Assembly (NCBI RefSeq): GCF_023716865.1
Contig: NZ_CP092417.1
Span: 5,868,001 to 5,932,000 of the forward strand
Length of the DNA stretch: 64,000 nt
DNA from: Endozoicomonas sp. SCSIO W0465
Lineage (GTDB): Bacteria; Pseudomonadota; Gammaproteobacteria; Pseudomonadales; Endozoicomonadaceae
Direction: 5' to 3'
Shown here: in pieces, positions 9,273-18,958 of the stretch
How the letters are laid out: each line of letters starts with the position of its first letter
How positions within the stretch are numbered: the first letter of the stretch is position 1
Made by a program: the position numbers and the translations under genes
Notes under the pieces: model-generated
What the model was told of the DNA's origin: nothing
The model's database searches: none
Seen by the model: the letters and a program-made list of their open reading frames with translations, nothing else

Positions 9273-12200
9273 TTAGCGAGGCTTCTCGGGCTGTACGCTG
9301 AAACTTGGCACCAACATTGTCTCAAGCCGTGGATTACCTTCTTGATCATGCCCCCTGAGGCGTTTCACTGTCGTTACTGTACAGCCTCTATCGTCTTTCA
9401 GTATCCTTTTTGCACGCTCTGACCCCAACGTTTCCTGAGTCAATGTGCCCAGATTCATGGGTATTCCCCGGGATTTCAGCCGTTGCACTTCTACTGCTAT
9501 CGCCTGTCGTGTTTCTTCACTCAGCACATCCATATCACCATATTCACACTGCATTTTTTCCAAACGGGTCATACAGGCCGGAAGCTTGATCTGTTGAAGG
9601 TCATACCAGCTATTATGGATGCCCCGGGTAATACCCTTCTGGCTATCGGTCCCGCAGGTTTTGTGATCCGGGTCGGAGCAGGTGTGAATACCGGCGAGAC
9701 GGGCAATTTTTCGACGAGCGTTGTCGTTAATAAAATCCTCCATTTTCCCCACTGGCATCGAGGTGCGCTCAAATTGTTCAGTGAGTTCTCTGGTTTCAGG
9801 TGTTAACTGGTAGGAGTGAGCATAGGGGTTAGCCCGCAGGTCATGGCTCAGGTGGCCGGTGACCCCCGCCAGGTCGGCGGCTCCGTGCATGGCGGCTTCA
9901 AGATTGCGTTGGAACAGGGATTTTCTTTCCGGATCGGCGGTGAACTTGCTCAATTCCGGTGGGAGGTCCAGCAGGCTCGCGTTAAATTCCGACAGGCCGA
10001 CGTCAGGAGCAGTGAGTCCCGGGAAATTTTCCCCGACACCCGTGCAGCGGATAATGTCCATGCGGTCGGCAAAACGCAATACGCGCAGGTAACCACGAAC
10101 CGTTGCCGACAAGGAGTCATCATCCCAGCCATGAACATCGTTTTCCTTGATTTCAAGGGCCAGGGCTATATCGTCCAGTAAAGTCTGTGGGTATTGTCCG
10201 GCCAGATCCCGTTTGAAGTACTCGGCTGACCTCGTTTCTTCACGATCCTTGCCAACATCTTCGGCTGCCGCATCATGGTATATAACCGCCAGCGCCAGGA
10301 GGGTTTTCTCATCGCTGGTGCAATGCAATGACCCGAATTTTTCCAGCAACTCCATATACCAGAGTGCGTTATTCCTGGCCCGCAACACATGACTGCAGGC
10401 GTGCAGAGGCTTCCATACCGTCGGCAATGAATTAAGGTCAAGGCTGCTGATTACCCGCTCCGGGCCGGGGCGACGGTAATAATGCTGTAATATCTTCAGA
10501 ATGGTTTCTTCGTTGTCCTGCGCATTGGCAATCACCGGTGGTTGACTGAATGCGTCCACCACAAACTGTAGCTCTGATGTTTCGTTCACAACTTCTGGCG
10601 ATGGGGAAGGTACTTGCTCAGTCTGCAAATCCAGGGATGCTCTCAGCTCCGCTATCGCTTGTTTTGCCTCCTCAACCTGTGCTGGCCAGGATTGATAAAA
10701 AGGGTCTTGCTCCCGTTGGCGGTATATTTTTTGAACCCATTCGATGTAATCATCTATCGAAGATTTACCCAGAGCTTTTTGTAGTACATGGTTTGGTTTA
10801 TGACTTATAAATTTCCTGACTCCTTCTAATAGCGTCTGATTGGGGGCAGCCCCATAATAAAACAAAGTCAGGAAATGATGCTTGAAAAAAACAAATTTTT
10901 TTTCCCGACTAAACGGTCCTTCCATCAGTGCGAGTTCTAAAAATCTACCCAGCTCCTCATTATGTGATTTTTGACAAATCCGATCAATTTCCACCTTAAT
11001 GGCGGGAAAATCAATAGAGTGAGGCAGAAACTCCCAAAAATCGTACCTTTCCGAAGGTGCCAAAACAGCTACTAAATAATTACACAGATAAGGCGGAGTA
11101 CAATATATATCTAAAGCTTGTTTGTTGATTTTAGTTGTACCTCCATTGATCAAGTGATGAAAAACTAATTCGTCCATCCCTTTTGAATCCAATACAACGT
11201 CAGCCGATCTACTATGGCTAAAGACATATTTTTGTCTTCTTATAAATATTTCAATAAACGTTGTACGCACACCTCTGAAGTAAATAGGCTCGTTAAATAA
11301 CGATTTATTATCTTTTATTAGCTGTAGGTTTTCATCGTTGTAGCAGGCTGAATTTAATATTATCCCTGTAAGCTTGTTCAAAGCAATAGCTCTGAGAAAT
11401 ACTTTTAATTCTACTTTATTCAACGATTCTGATTTTAAACTCATTGGAAGTATATTAAGTATCCCTCTGAATATTTGCGGATCCATGCCATGGGATAGAG
11501 CAAGATTATCCAGACATGCCTCATTTTGCCTGAGTTGATTCCCCACAAGCTCCTCTTCAAAATAGACCTCCAGAGAACCGCTGGACTGGCAATACACTGC
11601 CAAAGGCAATGAACCGATCCCCAGAGTATCTTCCAACCTGTGTTTTTCTTGAAGAATATCGGAAATATTTCTGGTAGCCTCTTCCTTTGTGATGAAATAG
11701 CATTTGATCTGTGCTTTGTCATAACCCGTGGTGAGAAGTTCAGGATAGGGTATCAGTCCTGTTTTACCATACGGCGTTAATTTAGGGGGGGAAAATGTTC
11801 CATCGGGTTGTAAATGCCCTGAGGTAAAACCGGGATAAACATCCCATCGACGTTCCGCCAGCTCCCCCATTTTTTTCTTTATTTCAGAGTCATCTGAAAG
11901 GCATTTCACACTGAGTTCATGAACTGCTTTTCCGGAATTAATCAGTTGCCAGGTTTCCGCATTTTTCTTATAAACAGCAAGCATCTCCGGGTTGGTAATG
12001 CCTACCTTGGATTCAGTGCCTGATGGTCTCGTTTGAATAGGTACACCGGGCCAGACCCAGCAGACTGGTCGTGGTACTTTGTTTACCTGATTCAGATAGC
12101 CTAGTTCTTGCTCTGCACAAATGGCTCGAATACCCAACTTTCCCTGCCTTGCCGCCAGTAGTATTTCATTACGCTGATGCTCCCTGAGTTGATCTCTGGG

Positions 12201-12308
12201 AATCAAGGGCACTGAGCGCTCAGAGCATCGGGCGGAACGATCCTGATTATTCGATTGACCTGGCAAAGGGTGCATCATGGCGGGGGTGTTTTGAGTAATA
12301 GGGTCCAT
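9273..12308 (-). CDS. Array copy 3: HD/SidE-PDE-like large protein
   Basis: 1,011 residues, the shortest intact copy, starting MDPITQNTPAMM behind AAAGGATC. The N-terminal module, HD motifs and tail are all kept. The middle region (~290-540) belongs to a second sequence type shared with copies 4, 5 and 6 (for example LSHGMDPQIFRGI, YFRGVRTTFIEIF) and looks distinctly more A+T-rich than the C-terminal third. It is almost identical to copy 5 along nearly its whole length, including the upstream spacer and both MITEs, so it is one half of a recent segmental duplication. Confidence 0.75.
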   Translation of the reverse strand: MDPITQNTPAMMHPLPGQSNNQDRSARCSERSVPLIPRDQLREHQRNEILLAARQGKLGIRAICAEQELGYLNQVNKVPRPVCWVWPGVPIQTRPSGTESKVGITNPEMLAVYKKNAETWQLINSGKAVHELSVKCLSDDSEIKKKMGELAERRWDVYPGFTSGHLQPDGTFSPPKLTPYGKTGLIPYPELLTTGYDKAQIKCYFITKEEATRNISDILQEKHRLEDTLGIGSLPLAVYCQSSGSLEVYFEEELVGNQLRQNEACLDNLALSHGMDPQIFRGILNILPMSLKSESLNKVELKVFLRAIALNKLTGIILNSACYNDENLQLIKDNKSLFNEPIYFRGVRTTFIEIFIRRQKYVFSHSRSADVVLDSKGMDELVFHHLINGGTTKINKQALDIYCTPPYLCNYLVAVLAPSERYDFWEFLPHSIDFPAIKVEIDRICQKSHNEELGRFLELALMEGPFSREKKFVFFKHHFLTLFYYGAAPNQTLLEGVRKFISHKPNHVLQKALGKSSIDDYIEWVQKIYRQREQDPFYQSWPAQVEEAKQAIAELRASLDLQTEQVPSPSPEVVNETSELQFVVDAFSQPPVIANAQDNEETILKILQHYYRRPGPERVISSLDLNSLPTVWKPLHACSHVLRARNNALWYMELLEKFGSLHCTSDEKTLLALAVIYHDAAAEDVGKDREETRSAEYFKRDLAGQYPQTLLDDIALALEIKENDVHGWDDDSLSATVRGYLRVLRFADRMDIIRCTGVGENFPGLTAPDVGLSEFNASLLDLPPELSKFTADPERKSLFQRNLEAAMHGAADLAGVTGHLSHDLRANPYAHSYQLTPETRELTEQFERTSMPVGKMEDFINDNARRKIARLAGIHTCSDPDHKTCGTDSQKGITRGIHNSWYDLQQIKLPACMTRLEKMQCEYGDMDVLSEETRQAIAVEVQRLKSRGIPMNLGTLTQETLGSERAKRILKDDRGCTVTTVKRLRGHDQEGNPRLETMLVPSFSVQPEKPR

Positions 12309-12414
12309 ATACCTGATCCTTTGGTGATGTTAATGTTTTCCTGATAGCCTTCCTATCAATGATTGTCCGCGCCATTTCGATAACGCTTTAACTGGTTATA
12401 AAACTACTCCATAT

Positions 12415-12442
12415 TTGGACTTTTGTTTGGCTTAAAAGTTTC
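12415..12442 (-). promoter_or_regulatory. Sigma-E-like promoter, array copy 3
   Basis: GAAACTT (12442-12436), 14 nt, AGTCCAA (12421-12415) on the minus strand. Confidence 0.65.
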
Positions 12443-12532
12443 CGTTCTATCAATTTTATTTTCAGTAAGTAATACCGACACCCTGGGTGTGAGTCATTCT
12501 TGATGATCACTGATCAATGCCCGAATCACTAG

Positions 12533-12722
12533 TACATGGTTTCAATGAGTTTGACGGGTTGACGTGCCTCCGCGCTCCGTTCGTCCTGAGCCTGTCGAAG
12601 GGCGGAAACTCCGGACTCTGATAGATTGTGCCAAGCACCCTTCGTCCGTGCATCCTGAGCCAAGCCGAAGGGCGCTCAGGGTGAACGGAGATTGTACACG
12701 TCAAACTCATTGAAACCATGTA
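12533..12722. mobile_element. MITE B, 190 bp, CTAG target duplication
   Basis: Same ends and length as the element at 8791. CTAG lies at 12529-12532 and 12723-12726. Confidence 0.8.
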
Positions 12723-12739
12723 CTAGGCCTTAGGAGCTA

Positions 12740-12895
12740 TCCTGAAATAATATCCACATTTCTGAATATCAAAACTACGTTCGTCCTGAGCCTGTCGAAG
12801 GGCGTGAACTCCGGCCTCATGTATTGTGCCAATCACCCTTCGACAAGCTCAGGATGAACGGAAATCGAGTTCAAAATGTGGAAATTATTTCGGGA
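12740..12895. mobile_element. MITE A, ~156 bp
   Basis: Same ends and interior as the element at 8998. It lies between MITE B and the 3' end of copy 4. Confidence 0.75.
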
Positions 12896-12948
12896 CAATT
12901 CCTTAACAGCGGTCATTGATCCAGACTCAGCAAAACCGGTCGGTCCAA

Positions 12949-15900
12949 TTAGCCAAGGCGGTAGCGAGGCTTCTCGGACTGTATGCTGAAACTTGGCACC
13001 AACATTGTCTCGTGCCGTGGATTACCCTCTTGATCATGCCCCCTGAGGCGTTTCACTGTCGTTACTGTACAGCCTCTATCGTCTTTCAGTATCCTTTTTG
13101 CAGGCTCTGACCCCAACGTTTTCTGAGTCAATGTGCCCAGATTCATGGGTATTCCCCGGGATTTCAGCCGTTGCACTTCTACTGCTATCGCCTGTCGTGT
13201 TTCTTCACTCAGCACATCCATATCACCATATTCACACTGCATTTTTTCCAAACGGGTCATACAGGCCGGAAGCTTGATCTGTTGAAGGTCATACCAGCTA
13301 TTATGGATGCCCCGGGTGACACCCCGCTGGCTATCGGTCCCACAGGTTTTGTGATCCGGGTCGGAGCAGGTGTGAATGCCGGCGAGACGGGCAATTTTTC
13401 GACGAGCGTTGTCGTTGATGAAATCCTCCATTTTCCCCACTGGCATCGAGGTGCGCTCAAATTGTTCAGTGAGTTCTCTGGTTTCAGGTGTTAACTGGTA
13501 GGAGTGAGCATAGGGGTCAGCCCGCAGGTCATGCCTCAGGTGGCCGGTGACCCCTGCCAGGTCGGCGGCTCCGTGCATGGCGGCTTCAAGATTGCGTTGG
13601 AACAGGGATTTTCTTTCCGGGTCGGCGGTAAACTTGCTCAATTCCGGTGGGAGGTCCAGCAGGCTCGCGTTAAATTCCGACAGGCCGACGTCAGGGGCAG
13701 TGAGTCCCGGGAAATTTTCCCCGACACCCGTGCAGCGGATAATGTCCATGCGGTCGGCAAAACGCAATACGCGCAGGTAACCACGAACCGTTGCCGACAA
13801 GGAGTCATCATCCCAGCCATGAACATCGTTTTCCTTGCTTTCAAGGGCCAGGGCTATATCGTCCAGTAAAGTCTGTGGGTATTGTCCGGCCAGATCCCGT
13901 TTGAAGTACTCCGCTGACCTCGTTTCTTCACGATCCTTGCCAACATCTTCTGCTGCCGCATCATGGTATATAACCGCCAGCGACAGGAGGGTTTTCTCAT
14001 CGCTGGTGCAATGCAATGACCCGAATTTTTCCAGCAACTCCATATACCAGAGTGCGTTATTCCTGGCCCGCAACACATGACTGCAGGCGTGCAGAGGCTT
14101 CCATACCGTCGGCAATGAATTAAGGCCAAGGCTGCTGATTACCCGCTCCGGGCCGGGGCGACGGTAATAATGCTGTAATATCTTCAGAATGGTTTCTTCG
14201 TTGTCCTGCGCATTGGTAATCACCGGTGGTTGACTGAATGCGTCCACCACAAACTGTAGCTTTGATGTTTCGTTCGCAACTTCTGGCGAAGGGGAAGGTA
14301 CTTGCTCAGTCTGCAAATCCAGGGATGCTCTCAGCTCCGCTATCGCCTGTTTTGCCTCCTCAACCTGTGCTGGCCAGGATTGATAAAAAGGGTCTTGCTC
14401 CCGTTGCCGGTATATTTTTTGAAACCATTCGATGTAATCATCTATCGAAGAATTACCCAAAGCTTTTTGAATTACATCCTTTGATTTAATACTTATAAAT
14501 TGCCTGGCTTTTTCTAATAGCGCCTCATTGGGGGAAGCCCCATAATAAAACAAAGTCAGGAAATGATGCTTGAAAAAAGTAAAATGTCTTTTCCGATGAG
14601 TCGGTCCATCCTGCAGTGTAAGTTCTAAAGATCTACCCAACAGCTCATTATTAGATTTTCGACAAAACCGATCAATATGTACCTTAATGGCGGGAAAATC
14701 AATAGAGTGATCCAGAAAATCCCAAAATTGATAAGTATTAGAAGGTACCAATAATGCTTCCAAATAATTACACAGAAAAGGCGGAGTACACGATATATCT
14801 AAATATAGCGTCTTGATTTTAGCTGTACTACCCATGATCAAGTGATGGAAAAATAATTCATCCATCCATTTTGAATCCAATACAACGTCAACTGATCTAT
14901 TTTGGACACATAATCGTTCACTTTCAGATTCAAATCTTTCTTGATGTATTCTTATAAATAATTCAATAAGTGTTGTAGGTTGACCTTTAAAGTAAACAGG
15001 CTCATTAAGTAATGACTTATTATCTTTTACTAGCTGAAGGTTTTCAGCGGTGTAGCAGGCTGGGTTTGATATTATTCCTGCAAGCTTCTTCAAAGCAGTT
15101 AATTCAACTTTATTCAACGATTCTGATTTTAAACTCATTGGAAGTATATTAATTATCTCTCTGAATATTTGCGGATCCATGCCATGGGATAGAGCAAATT
15201 TATCCAGACAGGCCTCATTCTGCCTGAGTTGATCCCCCACAAGCTCCTCTTCAAAATAGATCTCCAGAGAACCGCTGGACTGGCAATATACTGCCAAAGG
15301 CAATGAACCGATCCCCAGAGTATCTTCCAACCTGTGTTTTTCTTGAAGGATATCGGAAATATCTCTGCTGGCCTCTTGCTTTGTAATGCAATAGCATTTG
15401 ATCTGTGCTTTGTCGTAACCCGTGGTGAGCAGTTCAGGATAAGGTATCAGTCCTGTATCACGTCTATTACAATATGGCCTTAATTTAGGGGGGGAAAATG
15501 TTCCATCGGGTTGTAAATGCCCCGAAGTAAAACCGGGATAAACATCCCATCGACGTTCCGCCAGCTCCCCCATTTTTTTCTTTAATTCAGAGTCATCTGA
15601 AAGGCATTTCACACAGAGTTCATGAACTGCTTTTTCGGAATCGACCAATTCTCTGGTTACCGCATTTTTCTTATAAACAGCAAGCATCTCCGGGTTCGTA
15701 ATGCCCACCTTATGCTCAGTGTATGATCGTCTCGTTTGAATAGGACAACCGTGCTGGACCCAGCAGACTGGTCGTGGTGCTTTTTTTACCTTATTCAGAT
15801 AGATTTTTTCTTCCCATAAACTAATGACTCGAATACCCAACTCTCCCTGCCCTGCTGCCAGTAGTATTTCATTACGCTGACGCTCCCTGAGTTGATCTCT

Positions 15901-16011
15901 GGGAATCAAGGGCACTGAGTACTCAGAGCATTGGCCCGAACGATCCTGATTATTCGATTGACCTGGCAAAGGGTGCATCATGGCGGGGGTGTTTTGAGTA
16001 ATAGAGTCCAT
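12949..16011 (-). CDS. Array copy 4: HD/SidE-PDE-like large protein
   Basis: 1,020 residues from ATG 16011 (start MDSITQNTPAMM). The longer open frame upstream overlaps the promoter and leader and was not used. The middle region is of the copy 3/6 type but more divergent (for example RIHQERFESESERL). The HD signature is intact. The last ~160 residues are almost the same as in copy 6, ending in YRLG, because the 3' end lies inside the segment duplicated to 23775-24911. Confidence 0.75.
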   Translation of the reverse strand: MDSITQNTPAMMHPLPGQSNNQDRSGQCSEYSVPLIPRDQLRERQRNEILLAAGQGELGIRVISLWEEKIYLNKVKKAPRPVCWVQHGCPIQTRRSYTEHKVGITNPEMLAVYKKNAVTRELVDSEKAVHELCVKCLSDDSELKKKMGELAERRWDVYPGFTSGHLQPDGTFSPPKLRPYCNRRDTGLIPYPELLTTGYDKAQIKCYCITKQEASRDISDILQEKHRLEDTLGIGSLPLAVYCQSSGSLEIYFEEELVGDQLRQNEACLDKFALSHGMDPQIFREIINILPMSLKSESLNKVELTALKKLAGIISNPACYTAENLQLVKDNKSLLNEPVYFKGQPTTLIELFIRIHQERFESESERLCVQNRSVDVVLDSKWMDELFFHHLIMGSTAKIKTLYLDISCTPPFLCNYLEALLVPSNTYQFWDFLDHSIDFPAIKVHIDRFCRKSNNELLGRSLELTLQDGPTHRKRHFTFFKHHFLTLFYYGASPNEALLEKARQFISIKSKDVIQKALGNSSIDDYIEWFQKIYRQREQDPFYQSWPAQVEEAKQAIAELRASLDLQTEQVPSPSPEVANETSKLQFVVDAFSQPPVITNAQDNEETILKILQHYYRRPGPERVISSLGLNSLPTVWKPLHACSHVLRARNNALWYMELLEKFGSLHCTSDEKTLLSLAVIYHDAAAEDVGKDREETRSAEYFKRDLAGQYPQTLLDDIALALESKENDVHGWDDDSLSATVRGYLRVLRFADRMDIIRCTGVGENFPGLTAPDVGLSEFNASLLDLPPELSKFTADPERKSLFQRNLEAAMHGAADLAGVTGHLRHDLRADPYAHSYQLTPETRELTEQFERTSMPVGKMEDFINDNARRKIARLAGIHTCSDPDHKTCGTDSQRGVTRGIHNSWYDLQQIKLPACMTRLEKMQCEYGDMDVLSEETRQAIAVEVQRLKSRGIPMNLGTLTQKTLGSEPAKRILKDDRGCTVTTVKRLRGHDQEGNPRHETMLVPSFSIQSEKPRYRLG

Positions 16012-16116
16012 ATACCTGATCCTTTGTGATGTTAATGCTTTCCTGATAGCGTTCCTATCAATGATTGTCCACGCTATTTCGATAACGCTTTGACTGGTTA
16101 TATAACTGCCTGATAT

Positions 16117-16144
16117 TTGGACTTTCGTTTTGCTTAAAAGTTTC
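16117..16144 (-). promoter_or_regulatory. Sigma-E-like promoter, array copy 4
   Basis: GAAACTT (16144-16138), 14 nt, AGTCCAA (16123-16117) on the minus strand. Confidence 0.65.
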
Positions 16145-16247
16145 CGTTCTATCAATTTTATTTTCAGTAAGTAATTCCGACACCTGGGTGTGAGTAATTT
16201 TTGATGATCACCGATCAATGCCCGAATCACTAGGCCTTAGGAGCTAT

Positions 16248-16402
16248 CCTGAAATAATATCCACATTTCTGAATATCAAAACTACGTTCGTCCTGAGCCT
16301 GTCGAAGGGCGTGAACTCCGGCCTCATGTATTGTGCCAATCACCCTTCGACAGCCTCAGGATGAACGGAAATCGAGTTCAAAATGTGGAAATTATTTCGG
16401 GG
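16248..16402. mobile_element. MITE A; spacer with empty MITE B site at 16230-16233
   Basis: MITE A is present, but the preceding spacer reads straight through a single CTAG at 16230-16233 where the other spacers have CTAG-MITE B-CTAG. No gene is visible in 16012-16467. Confidence 0.75.
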
Positions 16403-17463
16403 CAATTCCTTAACAGCGGTCATTGATCCAGACTCAGCAAAACCGGTCAGTCCGATTAGCCAGGGCGTTAGCGAGGCTTCTCGGGCTGTATGCTGAAACT
16501 TGGCACCAACATTGTCTCGTGCCGTGGATTACCTTTTTGATCATGCCCCCTGAGGCGTTTCACTGTCGTTACTGTACAGCCTCTATCGTCTTTCAGTATC
16601 CTTTTTGCAGGCTCTGACCCCAACGTTTTCTGAGTCAATGTGCCCAGATTCATGGGTATTCCCCGGGATTTCAGCCGTTGCACTTCTACTGCTATCGCCT
16701 GTCGTGTTTCTTCACTCAGCACATCCATATCACCATATTCACACTGCATTTTTTCCAAACGGGTCATACAGGCCGGAAGCTTGATCTGTTGAAGGTCATA
16801 CCAGCTATTATGGATGCCCCGGGTGACACCCCGCTGGCTATCGGTCCCACAGGTTTTGTGATCCGGGTCGGAGCAGGTGTGAATGCCGGCGAGACGGGCA
16901 ATTTTTCGACGAGCGTTGTCGTTGATGAAATCCTCCATTTTCCCCACTGGCATCGAGGTGCGCTCAAATTGTTCAGTGAGTTCTCTGGTTTCAGGTGTTA
17001 ACTGGTAGGAGTGAGCATAGGGGGTAACTGTTCAGCACCCCCACATAAATCTGGAATTTTCTGATTTTTATACCATCCTCTTAAGCACCATTTTTCCACA
17101 ATATTCGCCAGCATGATTCCAGAACTACCCGCAACTATGTCGGCTGAGATTCTCTTGAAAGAGAATGCAGAGCTGCGGATGAGAGTTGCCTGTCTGGAAG
17201 AGCGATGTCGAGAATTGGAAGAAAAGGTTGGCAAGAACAGTCAAAACAGCAGCAAGCCGCCATCGTCTGATGGTTATCAAAAACCTTGTAAAAACAGTAA
17301 TTCTCCAGATCATTCTGACGACCTTTCCGCAGATAAAGGTACCGATCCATCGGATGAAAAACCCAATCCTAAAAGTCTGAGACAGTCTTCTGGTAATAAA
17401 GCCGGTGGAAAGAAAGGGCATCAGGGCACTTGTCTTAAACAGGTCGATATCCCTGACTATATT

Positions 17464-18958
17464 CTGTCTCTTGATCACAAATAGCTACCTTGTTCTATCA
17501 TTTCTCACTGATAAAACAGGTCATGCTTCCACTTTCTCCTAAACCATGGTCAGAACTAACTTTTGGATGTGCTGATTTGGGTGATACTCGACGTACAAAA
17601 CGACTTGTCAAAGTTGCTGCCGAGCTTTCAGCTCATACCGGTAATTCTTTGTCATCTTCATGCGAAGGTTATACCGCACTGGTAACTGGAGCTTACCGGC
17701 TGATTGAGAATGAGGCCGTAAAGCCTGAAGCAATAGCTGAGGCAGGCTTTCAGGCAACTGCCAAAATAGCGAGACAGTCTCGCCTACTTCTGGCTCTCGA
17801 AGATACAACAACCCTGGGTTATAAACATGCTGTCAGATCCGAGCTTGGTGATCTTGGAGGTCCTGAAGGCTCTAAAACCAGAGGATTCCACGTCCACTCT
17901 GTCTTCTTGGTTGATGCGGATACAGAGCGAAGCATTGGGCTTATTGATCAAGAACAATGGGTTAGAGAGGACGTTCGGGGGAAAAAGAACCAACGTCGTC
18001 AGCTACCTTACGAGGGAAAGGAAAGCTTTAAGTGGCAAAGAGCCTCTGAAAACACAGAACAAAGGATGGGGGGTAAAATGCCTGACATCATCAGTGTTTG
18101 CGACCGGGAGGCGGATATATACGAATATATGCACTACAAACTGGATAACCGACAGCGGTTTGTTGTAAGAGCTACACAAAACAGAATCCTGGTGGATGGC
18201 GAACTCTTATTATTTGATTCCTTAGCTCAGACTGAAGTGTTGGGGAAATATACGATAGTGGTTCCTCAAAAAGGAGGTAGAAAGAAGCGAAAGGCAACGC
18301 TGCAGGTCAAAAGAAAGAAGATGACAATACAGGCGCCGCAAAGGCCAGGCGGCAGGCCGGAACCGGTAACTATGAATATTGTGTCGGCTGAAGAGATTGG
18401 CAATGACTCCGAAGACCGTTTGCACTGGGTACTATTGACAACTGAAGATATTGAAACATTCGAAGACTGTCGCTCTATCATTCGATTTTACGAGCTCCGA
18501 TGGCGAATAGAAGAGTTCCATAAGGCTTGGAAATCGGGAGCAGGAGTAGAAAGGCTTCGTCTGCAATCTCCGGATAACATTGAACGACTTGCGGTCATAT
18601 TAATGTTTGTCGCTGTCAGACTAATGCAAATCCGTGAAGCATTAATGTTACCGAATGACAGGCAGCACAAAGACAGAAAGCTTTGGAGTGAAAAAACACT
18701 CGCGAATGAGGTGGTCAGTGATGATGAATGGCAGGTTCTCTGGCTAACCTATGAAAAAAAAGCGTTGCCCGATAAGCCGCCAACAGTCACTTGGCTGCTT
18801 CAAACGATTGCTCGGCTTGGTGGTTGGGGTGATTCAAAGCATACAGGGCAGCCCGGCTGGTTAGTGGTATGGGAAGGCTGGGCGAAATTGCAGGATCGGG
18901 TAAAAACCTGGCAGATAGCCCGGCAGTTCAGCGCTGGAGAGATGTGATCAAGAGTCAG
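17464..18958 (+). mobile_element. IS4-family, IS50/Tn5-type element (copy 1)
   Basis: 1,495 bp. The left end CTGTCTCTTGATCACAA and right end CTGACTCTTGATCACAT (read inward) closely resemble the Tn5 inside and outside ends. The 9-bp target duplication GACTATATT lies at 17455-17463 and 18959-18967. Confidence 0.95.
17523..18947 (+). CDS. IS50/Tn5-type transposase
   Basis: 474 residues from ATG 17523. An earlier TTG at 17490 is less likely because Tn5 Tnp begins at the matching point. It aligns by eye with Tn5 transposase over its whole length: LGDTRRTKRLV near the start, first Asp in LALEDTTTLGY, second Asp in CDREADIYEY, and Glu in the Y-(2)-R-(3)-E-(6)-K signature YELRWRIEEFHKAWK. The C-terminal ARLGGW.DSK..G is also kept. 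The frame is intact, so this is probably the active copy in the window; the second copy at 40820 is dead. Confidence 0.92.
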   Translation: MLPLSPKPWSELTFGCADLGDTRRTKRLVKVAAELSAHTGNSLSSSCEGYTALVTGAYRLIENEAVKPEAIAEAGFQATAKIARQSRLLLALEDTTTLGYKHAVRSELGDLGGPEGSKTRGFHVHSVFLVDADTERSIGLIDQEQWVREDVRGKKNQRRQLPYEGKESFKWQRASENTEQRMGGKMPDIISVCDREADIYEYMHYKLDNRQRFVVRATQNRILVDGELLLFDSLAQTEVLGKYTIVVPQKGGRKKRKATLQVKRKKMTIQAPQRPGGRPEPVTMNIVSAEEIGNDSEDRLHWVLLTTEDIETFEDCRSIIRFYELRWRIEEFHKAWKSGAGVERLRLQSPDNIERLAVILMFVAVRLMQIREALMLPNDRQHKDRKLWSEKTLANEVVSDDEWQVLWLTYEKKALPDKPPTVTWLLQTIARLGGWGDSKHTGQPGWLVVWEGWAKLQDRVKTWQIARQFSAGEM

